The notes beneath the pieces are model-generated. The model did no database searches. It worked only from the letters and a program-made list of their open reading frames with translations, and was not told the origin of the DNA. A stretch of 14,843 nucleotides of DNA from Goniomonas avonlea (taxonomy: Eukaryota; Cryptophyceae; Goniomonadida; Goniomonadaceae): NCBI GenBank assembly GCA_003573635.1, contig QUTJ01031682.1:1-14843 (forward strand), given 5' to 3'. Position numbers and translations under genes: made by a program. This document shows positions 1 through 8,800 of this stretch, piece after piece. The stretch's first letter is position 1, and the number at the start of each line of letters is the position of its first letter.

Positions 1-346
1 CCTCCCTCTCCCTCCCTCCTTCCCTCTCTCTCTCCCTCCCTCCTTCCCTCTCTCCACGCCGCTCAATGACCGAGAGCCTCCATGCATCTCTCGCCATCAT
101 TTCTCTAGCCGTCAGCCGTCATTTTTGCGCAGGCACTTGCGCCTTGATTGCGCGTGCCTGCCAGGGTCAGGCGCTTGTGAAACTGTCCGTGCCCGCGAAA
201 CGTGGTAGCATGCGGGTGTAGACACCTCACCTTTCCTCCCTGATGCTTGTCGTTGTCTCCCCCCCTCCTTGCTTTCTCCCTCCTCGCGCTCCCCCCTTGC
301 CTGTTTTCACCCTTCCCCTCCTCTGCCCATGACCTCCTCCAAACAG
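1..346 (+). other. Intron sequence upstream of the first visible importin exon
   Basis: No coding exon could be supported here. The left edge (1-56) is an almost pure pyrimidine tract of CCCT/CTCT type. The stretch just before 347 is also pyrimidine-rich and ends in CAG, as expected for a 3' splice site. I searched for an upstream importin exon in all three + frames between 56 and 230 and found only short frames broken by stops. The preceding exons of the gene therefore probably lie outside the window. An ATG at 329-331 is in frame with the exon, but the acceptor and the family alignment make an internal exon more likely than a start there. Confidence 0.55.
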
Positions 347-998
347 CTGTACACCGAGTTGGCCGGCACTGTACTGGCCTCTCTGGGGGCTGCGGGAGCC
401 ATTGAAGCGCACCCAGACGTTGTCTCCTCGTTTTTCGACATGTGAGTGCTCTAAGACATGACCGTGCGTGAAAGTCTCGGACAAACTTTGACCGATTTTG
501 ACCTTGATCTTTTGACCGGTTTTGACCTTTGGCCGATTCCTCGCTCCTCGTCCTGTTCTCCTGTGCTGCTGTTCTGCTATTGCTTTGGTTTTCAAGACCG
601 TTTTTTGGTTGTCAAGGCCCAGTGTGGCCATGAGCATATGTACTGCTTGGTGCAGTCATGACAGCGGTTTCGGGACAAGTCCGAAGTTTAGCATTTATTG
701 TGACTGATCTGACGGCCCCATGATTGCCCAACGCGAATGATTTCGTTGGCTGAGCAGAGCGGTGTTTCTGCTTCCAACACCCTCCCTCACAGGTCCTTCC
801 GCTTCCTTATGTTTTGTCCGGAGTCGCTGGTCCCAACCCCAGCGTTCCCGGGGGTGACGCAGCTGAGTGTGGCCTGTCTCACGCTGAGGGACAGAGACCC
901 GTGCAGGAGTCTGTACGTGTTCCTGCAGCGCTTGACGGCTGTTCGAGGATCACTGTGTGAGTTTTCTCTGTGTGTCTGTCTGTCTGTGTCTGTCTGCC

Positions 999-1068
<70 letters not shown>

Positions 1069-2510
1069 CCCGGTCTGCCTCCTCCCTATCCCGCTCCCTC
1101 CCCCCGCACTCTGCCCCTCTGTGTGTCTGTATGTCCCTCGTGTGTGTCAATCTGTCTGTCTCGTCTGTCCATCGTGTGCTGTCGATCTCTCTTGTGTGTC
1201 TGTTTCCCCGTGCGTGTTCTCTTGCCTTTGTCGCCCTCTCTGTCTGTTTTTGTTCCCTTGTGTGTTCTCCCTTCCACATCTTTCCCCTTCTCGCCTGTCT
1301 CTCTGTGCGGTCCCCCGTTCCTGATGCCATGCATATCTCAGGGGAGTCGCACATCGGGCCTTGGATCGTGCACGCGGGCGCCGACGTGTTGCGGGGCGTC
1401 CTCTTTGCTGTGGCCGACACCTCGCCGGTGGAGCAGCTCCCCCGGCTGGCTGCAGCACTGCTGTCTATTCTCGCTGCCGTCTCACCACATGGAGCCACGT
1501 GCGTATGGAGAGCTTCACAAAGACAGGCAGGAAGGCAGGGAGGAAGGCAGGCAGGCAGGAAGAAAGGCAGGCAGGAAGGCAGGAGAGGCAGGCAGGCAGG
1601 CAGGCAGGAGAGGCAGGCAGGCAGGCAGACAGTCTCTACACGCGGGGTGAGAATTGCTCCGAGTGTGGTTGAGCTGGGCCAGGAGAAACCAAGGCGGACT
1701 GGAGCACGGTGTGCATGCGAGGGGCGCACGAGGGAGCGGACTGGAACACGGTGTCCATTTTCACTGAACCCTTGAGAACAATTACCCAGAGCCGCAATCA
1801 GGAGAGAAGCTCCCACTGACTGCAATCATTTGACTGGTTCAGGAGGGAGGCGCGAGAACTAGCCATTCGTGCCTACTTCCTGGACCAGAGTGCCTACTTC
1901 CTGGACCAGTCGTTTCGATGACTCCTTGGTGCTCTTGTCTCTTGCCTTGTCTCTCTCTCACACACTCTCTCTCTCCCTGCTTCTCTCGCTGTTTCCCGCA
2001 CGCTTCCTCTCTATTGTCTGCGGCCTTGTCTCTCCCAGGCTCTCTTGTTTCTCTGATTCCCTCTCTCCCCCTCCCTCTTCCCCTCTCGCTTTCCCTCTCT
2101 CTTTCCCTCTCACGGAAACACAGGTGGGTCCACGCTGCAGTGCATGACCCGAACTTCCCTGCGACTCGCCTGGCGCCTGCGGACAAGGACAGGTGCGTCT
2201 CGCGTTATGAGTAGGCAATAGAATTTATTGACAAGATTTTACACCCTTCCGATCCAAGGGGCCTGCAGCACGTGTTAGAGGGTGGGCGAGGGTGGGAGAG
2301 GGTGGGAGGGGGGGGCACTTGTGTGTTGTTTGAATCGTTTGCTCCCTCTCGCCCGCGGTTGTGGCTCACGTTCTTTTGTTCACCAGGTTTGTCGCTGCAA
2401 CGCTGCGGCTTGCAGACAATCCGCGGAGGTTCTGCGCGCTGCTACAGGATTTTGGCAAACTGTGCCGGGGGCAGGCAGACACCGATGTTCTTGTTGCCTA
2501 CGATGTCTGA
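347..2510 (+). CDS. Importin-13/transportin-3 family karyopherin-beta, C-terminal part (5 exons, 5' partial)
   Basis: Exons reconstructed by eye are 347-441, 793-956, 1342-1498, 2124-2192 and 2387-2510, ending in TGA at 2508-2510. All introns are GT-AG (donors GTGAGT, GTGAGT, GTGCGT, GTGCGT) with phases 2, 1, 2 and 2, and the joined frame of 609 nt stays open, giving 202 residues. The product reads like the HEAT-repeat C-terminus of IPO13/TNPO3 receptors. It has EAHPDVVSSFFDM, then SFRFLMFCPESLVP and the LTLRDRD helix turn, and a terminal helix CALLQDFGKLCRGQADTD matching the family's closing 'alkDFsrLcR' segment. Such proteins bind RanGTP and carry cargo (SR proteins, or Mago-Y14/eIF1A) across the nuclear pore. 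The family is usually around 920-1000 residues, so about three quarters of the gene lies to the left. TNPO3 and IPO13 cannot be separated from this end alone. Family identification is by recall, not by search. Confidence 0.78.
486..527 (+). repeat. Short TTTTGACC-type repeat cluster in an intron
   Basis: Within the first complete intron (442-792) the octamer TTTTGACC occurs at 496-503, 510-517 and 520-527, with a CTTTGACC variant at 486-493. Spacing is 10, 14 and 10 bases. No function is evident. It may simply be a degenerate minisatellite. Confidence 0.6.
974..1070 (+). repeat. (TCTG)n-(CCTG)n compound microsatellite in an importin intron
   Basis: A run of TCTG units with a few variants gives way at about 1033 to nine or so perfect CCTG units. 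It lies in the 385-nt intron 957-1341, just after the 5' splice site, and is followed by further CTGT-type sequence to about 1300. The unit is complementary to the CAGG/GGCA repeat in the next intron (1524-1631). Confidence 0.95.
1524..1631 (+). repeat. (GGCA)n/(GGAA)n compound microsatellite in an importin intron
   Basis: This is a purine-rich tetranucleotide tract made of AGGC units with GGAA and GGAG interruptions. It begins about 25 nt after the 5' splice site of the 625-nt intron 1499-2123. Read on the same strand, it is the reverse complement of the CCTG tract in the previous intron, so the 157-nt exon 1342-1498 sits between two complementary arrays. Confidence 0.95.
1869..1910 (+). repeat. 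21-bp tandem duplication in an importin intron
   Basis: Two head-to-tail copies (1869-1889 and 1890-1910) of a 21-base unit beginning GTGCCTACTTCC differ only at the last base. One frame translates as a plausible exon-like AYFLDQS repeat. However, the importin frame joins directly from 1498 to 2124 in correct phase, so this is taken as intronic. Confidence 0.8.
1945..2112 (+). repeat. CT-rich tract before a 3' splice site
   Basis: A stretch of roughly 170 bases, largely CTCTCT, CCCTC and TTCCCTCT on the + strand, runs almost to the acceptor CAG at 2121-2123. It serves as an unusually long polypyrimidine tract for exon 2124-2192 and is low-complexity rather than coding. Confidence 0.75.
2278..2316 (+). 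other. G-run cluster, G-quadruplex candidate in an intron
   Basis: Successive GGG runs at 2280-2282, 2284-2286, 2290-2292 and 2294-2296, then more up to an eight-to-nine-G run near 2308-2316, are separated by loops of one to four bases. They lie on the transcribed (RNA-like) strand of the 194-nt intron 2193-2386, about 70 nt before the 3' splice site. The pattern meets the usual G3+N1-7 rule. Whether it folds is inference. Confidence 0.6.
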
Positions 2511-3590
2511 GTGCCTCTGCAGGCAGACTGTGCTCCGTATGGAGTAAAGATTACCATTAGAGCCCATCTCCATTTGCTCAGGGCTGGCAGACCTCTGTCT
2601 GTCTGTCCGGTCTGTCTCCCCACCCCGCTCCCTCCTTGCCCTCCCCCTCGCACGCTGCCCTTCACACCAAGCGCTGCCTGTCTGGGCCCCGTCCACAATG
2701 TGCCTCTTCGTTCTGGGCCCCGTCCAGGAGGTGCCACTTCGTTCTATGGGCCCATGTGGCTCTGCGTTCTGGGACTACCGCCGGCGTGGACTGGTTGGTG
2801 GTTTGGTGGAAGCGACTCTCAGTAAGATTTCTGGAGCGGAGTGAGAGAGATGACATTGGACTGAGCGAGGTCCTGGGGTGGTGGAGAATGTTGTTTCTAA
2901 ATGTTCGGGCTCGAATCTTCACTCCCGCTCGTCCAAATTGGCGATTTTTCCCTGTTGTGACCGAATTTTGCTGTGTTCATCTTGTGGCGTTTTTTTATTG
3001 TTGCAAGAATCCTCGTCAATTAGTTATTGGCGACTCGAATTTCCGAATGATTCTTCTCGTCAATTCGACTCGCAAATTTTTGGCACCCTCATGGCACCGA
3101 AGCTTGGTCGGCCTGATACTTGAAGGAGTGTGTGTGGTTCGAGACCAGGACTCTACAAGCAAAACAAAGTCCCTCAAAGCAGAGTGTTCATGGTTGGCTG
3201 AGATTAAGTGCAGCAAGGAAGTAGGCACGACACAGTCAACACCCTGGGCGAGACAGCCAAACGATATTTTGTACCGGGTCTGATCCCATTCATTATGTTA
3301 CAAAGAGACCTGACCCGTGACCGGACAAAGGCACCACGTTGAAGGACAGAGAACACGGTCGGCGGCAGCCATCGCAACGGTGATCGGAAGCTGAGCCTGC
3401 ACCTCACGGCGCCTTGCGCCAAGAGGCTCCTGGCCTTGCTCCACCCCATATTTGGGATCCCAGAGGCTACGAGACCTCACAGGAAGGCCGGAGAGTTTGG
3501 GATCCGAACCGCGAATGTCCCAGCACTTGGTGCTGAGTTGGTTAGTCTCCTTATGCGGTAAGGCGCAAGGACGTTGATATATTATGTGGG
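2511..3590. other. Convergent intergenic region, no supported gene
   Basis: This region lies between the TGA of the importin gene (+) and the TAA of the IQ gene (-), so it holds both 3' untranslated regions. No AATAAA is seen near either stop. Open frames exist (for example a 215-codon + frame from 2636) but none shows a recognisable motif, codon bias or splice support. Around 2600-2660 the sequence again has CTGTCTGTC followed by C-rich sequence, loosely like the intron at 1060-1110. Around 2930-3110 it is visibly AT-richer than its surroundings. Confidence 0.6.
2684..2779 (+). repeat. Imperfect tandem repeat with a unit of about 31-33 bp
   Basis: Units starting GGGCCCCGTCCA (2684), GGGCCCCGTCCA (2715) and GGGCCCATGTGG (2748) each end in a ...CTTCGTTCT or CTGCGTTCT block. 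Spacing is 31 and then 33 bases. The first two units are the most alike and the third is diverged. It lies in the intergenic region just downstream of the importin stop codon. Confidence 0.65.
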
Positions 3591-3784
3591 TTATGCCGCA
3601 AGGTAGAAGGAGGTCTTGAGTTGCTGCTTGTCAGCGACAACCCGGTCGATCCAGGACTCGTGCAGCGGAACGCCCTTGGTGTCACCCACAACGCGCTCAA
3701 GCACCTGGGTGCAAGGTTAGAGAGACAGCCTTGCAAGCTACTCTCTCTCAGCGGTTCCTGAATGGCTTGAATCTCTCTCGCTCG

Positions 3785-3875
<91 letters not shown>

Positions 3876-5623
3876 CTCCCTCCCCCCCTCTCCATCGTTC
3901 CCTCTCTCGCATTAGCCACAGAGGGAGCGAGGGAGAGAGAGATATTATTCAAGCCATTCAAGAACCGCTGAGCGGCCACAGATCCGTGAGGGCCTGCCTG
4001 GAGGCAGAAGAGAGAAGAGAACAGAAGAGAAAAGAGAAGAGAAGATGTGTATGGGACAAAGGGAGAGGCGGAAGGACGATGGTACCTGATTCTCCACGCG
4101 GTAAGAAATGACCGGCTTGTCCGCCTCCACGGAGTCTCTCGGCACAGTGAAGTGCACGTACACTATCGTCTTCGGTACTGGCGTGTGCAGCGCGGGAGAG
4201 CTCCACACTGAGGTGAAGCGCAAAATCTCCTGCTGCGAAACATCAGCCGATTCAAAGTAAGGAATGCGAATCAAAACCAATGACAGCACCGGCAATATCC
4301 ACGAAGAGGACAAAAAGACAGAAGCGGCAACGACGCGCGGGTACTCACGTCCGTGACGCTGGAGTCAGCAGCGGGCTCAATGTGCATCACGTAAGTGTTG
4401 CTCCAGGTCAGTGTGGCGAGCTTGATCATTTCCATGGCTCGCACTTCGAGGTCGGTGGGGAGTCGAGACTCTTGATGGTATTGGAACGATTCGATTTGTT
4501 CGGGCGTGAGCATATTCAACTCGCGTTGCTTGGCCTCGAGCTTCTGCTTGGTGGCCAACAAGGACAATCGCTCCCCATCAGGAGTTAGATGATCCGTGCG
4601 GACGCGCATGCCCTTCTGGTTGCGGTTGCTCGTGACGTTGACAGAAAAGACGTGTTCTTGCTTCATGGAGCTCTGCGTTGTCGATTCCTCGGCAAGGGCC
4701 ACTTGCTGCCAATGCTCGCGAAATTGCCCCTCAGTCTTCGTCCGCAAATTTCGGTGCTTCTGCTGTTCTGCCCGCGAGCTGAAACCGCGGTACATGGACT
4801 GAATCTTCACCGCCGCCCACTGCTCATCCTTAATAGCTGCCGCCTTGATTTCGGCCGCCTGTGCCAATGCAGCCTCGTCTGCTTGCTTCGTGAACCGCTC
4901 TGCGTCGATTTGTTCCGTGGTCTTGTGAAGGTCCTCCACACTGACCAAATGGGTGGCTTCGTGCCGTTCACGAAACTCCAGCTTCTGAAGCTCCTTCTGC
5001 TTGTCGGACAGCTTGCGTGTCTTGAAGCCGCGGAAGTGACGCTGGATCTCTGTTGCGGCCTTGGCGAGCTCTCGGTCTGCTTCAGTTTTGCCTGCCTTCT
5101 GCGCTCGCTTCTGCCCCACAACGTCCTTCTTCCTGGTCGAAAATCCACGGTACATCGACTGCACCTTCAGCGCGGCATACTGCTCCTGAGTCTTCTCAAC
5201 TGGCATAGCAGCGCGCTTGGCGGCTTCAGCTTGTCCAGGCAGTGGCTTTTGGTTTTTCTTTTTGCGGGTCAGGTACCCTCGGGCACGAGCCTGGATTGCA
5301 ACCGCGCTCTTCTCCGTCTTCTTAGCACGTTCCACCTTTTCTTGGCGTTTCTTAGTTTTAATGTCAGATTTCCGCGTGGCGTATCCTCGAAACATTGACT
5401 GGACTTTGATCGCAGCATCCTCCGAGGCAGCATCTGATCCCTCAGGCTTGGTGTCGGGTTTCTCATCGGTATTCGACAGATCTTCAACCGGTTCGGTTGT
5501 CGCTGCTTCGGCAGAATCATTGGGGGCTTCGGCATCCGTTTCAGAAGGTGGAACATCAGGCTCGGCTCCAGGCTCAGCTTCAGGCTCAGCCGCAGCTGGA
5601 GGCAACTCGTCAGGGTTTTCCAT
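3591..5623 (-). CDS. IQ-motif (calmodulin-binding) protein, 511 aa, 3 exons
   Basis: Exons on the minus strand are 5623-4349, 4232-4086 and 3704-3591. Both introns are phase 0 and GT-AG (donors GTGAGT and GTACCA). The first ATG in this frame is 5623, with A at -3 and G at +4; the frame upstream continues only through a GTG codon. Residues 1-69 are acidic and Pro/Ala/Glu-rich, probably disordered. Five IQ motifs of form [IV]QxxxRGxxxR fall at about 71-85, 108-122, 151-165, 190-204 and 271-285. The first, third and fifth are near copies (KVQSMFRGYATR, KVQSMYRGFSTR, KIQSMYRGFSSR). Residues 205-260 and 355-385 are charged and probably helical. The C-terminal 120 residues, ending in TSFYLAA, are not recognised. 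IQ motifs normally bind calmodulin or EF-hand light chains. A cytoskeletal or flagellar role is possible but nothing here proves it. Confidence 0.85.
3747..3972. repeat. Inverted repeat (26-bp arms) enclosing a microsatellite, in IQ-gene intron 2
   Basis: The left arm (3747-3772) and right arm (3947-3972) are reverse complements at 25 of 26 positions, differing only at the base after CCATTCA in the right arm. Between them lie (CT)40 and other pyrimidine-rich sequence, and just inside the arms partially complementary CTCGCTC and GAGCGAG blocks extend the pairing potential. The whole structure sits inside the 381-nt intron 4085-3705. It resembles a foldback or MITE-like insertion. No target-site duplication or terminal motif was confirmed. 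Confidence 0.85.
3791..3870 (+). repeat. (CT)40 microsatellite
   Basis: Eighty bases of uninterrupted CT, preceded by CTCG-interrupted units (3773-3790) and followed by C-rich pyrimidines to about 3908. In the IQ-gene transcript it reads as (GA)n, that is (AG)n, within intron 2, so it is not the polypyrimidine tract of that intron. Confidence 0.98.
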
Positions 5624-5814
5624 TTGTCGACACGGCTGCTGGACTACTCCTTCTGTTGGGCAACGGCTCCAACCAAAACCCACTGAATTTTGGTTCGCTA
5701 AGACAAGCGATAATGCTTGCTCGATAAACGTGCGCTAACTCGGACGTTACCGGCACCCTTGTCCCAACCAAATTAATCGATCGAACACTGTCGGACAACA
5801 GATTTTACTCGCTT
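5624..5814. promoter_or_regulatory. Divergent intergenic region between the IQ gene and the giant repeat gene
   Basis: 191 bases separate the two start codons, which face away from each other, so both 5' untranslated regions and core promoters should lie here unless a 5' exon is missed. An in-frame TAA at 5725-5727 closes the giant gene's frame upstream of its first ATG. A small self-complementary block (AATCGATCGA, about 5776-5785) is present. No clear TATA box or known factor site was identified. Confidence 0.5.
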
Positions 5815-8800
5815 ATGGCTGTTGAGACGATGTCATTCGTCAAACTTTTCCACAAAGGCCGGTCTGCTCTCCAGTCCAGCGCAGGCACGCCTTGCATGTG
5901 GCTCCTTGTCGTCCTGCTGGTGGCGGGTTTTCATGGTGCAGTTGCCCCAGCCGTAAGCGGGGTCACCCGTTGGAACGTAGCTGCCTCGGGGAGCTTATCC
6001 GTCACTGTGCTTGGGACGAACTTTGGCGTCTCTACCGTGGATCTTTCTCAGAAGCAACGCTTGTTTGGAACAGGCTGTGAGGCGACCTTGTGGAGATCAA
6101 CCTCAAGCCTGGTGGCCAAGCTTCCTGCAGGGAATGCGCAGGTTCTCTGTATTCTGATGACAGAGCCAAGTTGGAATGCTGGGGCTGGTGGAGCTAAGGC
6201 CACCATGAGCCGGGGCGTATCATATGACAAACCAACAGCAACACTCATCAACAGCCCTGCGACCGGAGCAATATCCGTCACCTGTTTGGGTCGAAACTTT
6301 GGGAGAAACGAGTTTTCTCATCGGCTGAGAGTTGGGAAGTCCAGTGGGATGCTCACGGACTGGTTCTCTGACTCGGCTGTGTTCCTCAAAACCCCACAAG
6401 GTGTCGGGCAGCGATGTGCCATTGTGTTATCAGCCGCACCACGGGTTCCGCAGGTGTCTTTACTTTCATTTTTCAGCATTGATCGCCCCGGACCAGCCAC
6501 CGGTGCTGTCCGAGCCAACTACGCCACAACTGGATCTTCGTCTGTGACGGTCCTCGGGGGCAATTTTGCTGACAGCCGAGGCTATTCTTCAAGTTTTCGA
6601 TTGGGTTCCACTGTTAGCGATAGCACAGTGTGGTACAGCGAATCTCAAGTTCGTTCCAAGAGTCCGGCTGGCGTCAGAAAATCGCTTCGGGTCGTCTTTA
6701 CCATGGGGGTGCAAGCCGGCACAACCCTGGCGCTTGTTACGATAATTAACCCTGTCGTCAGCAGTGTGGTGCACACAAACTCGATAGCTACCGGTGCCTT
6801 TAGTATAACGATCCTCGGGCGATGTTACGGCACTGAATCAACCATGGGCCGCATCAAGCAGACAGGATTCGAGACCAGTAAATGGAGCTCTGAAACTGCG
6901 ATTCTTGGCAAGCGTGGTATGGGCTCCCGACAATCTAGCGTATCTGTGTCCGCCGGCGGGGGCGAGGGGACTGTTGCGACCCAGGGCAGTGCGGTGACTT
7001 TCGCTGCTGCAGTAACTTGGGGAACGCCGACCAACGTGCCAATGACGGCTTCCCTGTCGGTGACAGTGCTGGGCCAGAACTTTGGCGGTCACTTCGACGC
7101 CACGCACAGATTTCGATTTTCAGGCACAGGAGAAGCGGGGACGAGGTGGACCTCGGACTCGAGTGTCGCTGGCAAAGGGGTCCCTGGGGGAGGGCTTTTC
7201 CTCAAAATTGTCGCCACATTCATCAAGTTCAACACAGGAACCTGGATCTCAAGCTTTTCGTACTCACCGCAGCCCAGCTCCGTCCTCCGTACGAACGCCC
7301 CGCCGACAGGCGCGATTTCAGTCACCGTCCTCGGCTCGACGCTCTCCAACCCAAGGTCGAGCTCAAGCCACCGGTTTCGAATTGGCGGCACGGCTACAAG
7401 CGGCACCGTTTGGACCTCGACGTCCTCGTTGCGCGTCAGAGGGCTTTGGGGCTTCTGGGGTTCTCGAGTAACAGCCGTCACCCAGACAAGAGGCGTGGGC
7501 ACCGCTGCTCTAGGGCTTTTGTCGTTCAACGTCATGAGTGCCAGCACCGTTGCCGGCAGTAACTCGGCCCCGTCGGGCGCTGTCTCTGTCACTGTGGTCG
7601 GCCACTCCTTCAATCCTGCGCATGGTGCGACCTGGCGCGGCCGGATGGGTGTGACCACGCTGGAGGGGACACTCTGGCAGTCGCAGTCCGTGATTCGTTG
7701 CAAGCTGTCTTTCGGTCTGCGATCGCCACGCTGCCTCATCCTTTCGCTTGGCATGAGCAACGTGGGCGGGTCGCTGACACGCGCCTACACCTCAGACCGC
7801 CCCAGGACCAGCTCCGTCGTAGGCACCAACATGCCGGCCACCGGCGCTGTGAGCACCACCATCCTCGGCTTCAACTTCATGGCCGCGCCCGTGACCCCTC
7901 GGTCGCGGTTCGGCGGGTCCGGGGACGTGCGCACGACGTGGGCAAGCTCCTCGTCGCTGCGCGGCAAGGTCGCCGCCGCCCAGGGCATCATGCGCTGCGT
8001 CGTGACACTGATGCAGCAGTCTGGCACCTTGACGCTGGTGTTCACACACGGGCCTGAGGCGATTAGCAGCGTGGTTTTGGCCAACCTGCCGTCGACTGGG
8101 GCCATGAGTGTTACAGTCCTCGGGTCCAACCTTGGCAATGACGTGCATCCGTCCTCCCGGGTGCGCTCTGGGTTCACGGGGATGCAGGCTACCCGCTGGA
8201 ACTCTGACAGTGACGTTCGGTGTCGTCACTCTCAGGGGGTCGGCTACCTCAAGATCTCGCTGACTGTGCAGCGACAGATCGGAACCTCTGGTGCCCTGTT
8301 CAGCCACGCTGCAGGGCCCAGCAGCACAATTCGTGCTAATCTTCCCACCACAGGCTGCGCCAGCGTCACCGTCCTAGGCTCTAACTTCAACGGGCACATT
8401 AACATGTCCCCGCGACTTGCGCTTGGCAGGACGGTGAACCAGGCCACGGTGTGGGTGTCCACCTCTGGCTTGTCCGTCAGAACTGCGCGAGGCGGCGGGA
8501 CGCCTCGAATGAGCGTCAGCGCGGTTCGCCGCGTCACAGGCACAACACGAGGGCTGCTGTCTCACGACTCCTCGCCCAGCAGTGTTGTCCGCGTCAATGT
8601 CGCCCTTACTGGGGCTGTCTCCATCACTGTTATTGGCCAGAGCCTTGGAAACAGCAACACTCCTGGATCGCGCATGATGCATTCTCGGGCCGAGCACACA
8701 GTGTGGTTCTCGGACTCGAGTGTGCGTGCCAAGTCAGGACCGCCGCATATAGGGTCAGGCGTCCGCCGCCTGATCGTGACCATCCTGGGGTCGTATGGGA

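Noticed and set aside
974-1631. Possible CRISPR-like or satellite array.
   Set aside because: These are simple tetranucleotide runs with no spacers, in a eukaryotic intron.
950-1825. Overlapping long frames on both strands rich in Cys/Leu/Ser or Arg/Gln/Gly.
   Set aside because: They are translations of tetranucleotide microsatellites and of CT-rich intron DNA. The importin exons in this stretch splice around them.
1869-1917. Exon-like AYFLDQS repeat frame ending in a stop.
   Set aside because: The importin coding sequence joins 1498 to 2124 in correct phase and matches the family order without it. Including it would add a stop.
2636-3283. A 215-codon + frame in the convergent intergenic region.
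   Set aside because: No recognisable domain, no splice or codon-bias support, and its start lies in a tandem repeat and C-rich sequence. More likely chance.
3531-3563. tRNA-like signals: an A-box-like TGCTGAGTTGGTTAG (3531-3545) followed by a CCTT/AAGG stem with a 7-base loop (3549-3563), and a B-box-like GGTTCGGATCC on the opposite strand (3500-3510).
   Set aside because: The two boxes are on opposite strands, no T-arm follows on the + strand, and no acceptor stem can be paired. A tRNA-derived SINE fragment cannot be excluded but is not supported.
3731-4111. A frame encoding a long Leu-Ser run on +, and an Arg-Glu run on - (3551-3979).
   Set aside because: Both are translations of (CT)40 within IQ-gene intron 2. 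The similar RFLNGLN words on both strands come from the inverted repeat, not from a protein.
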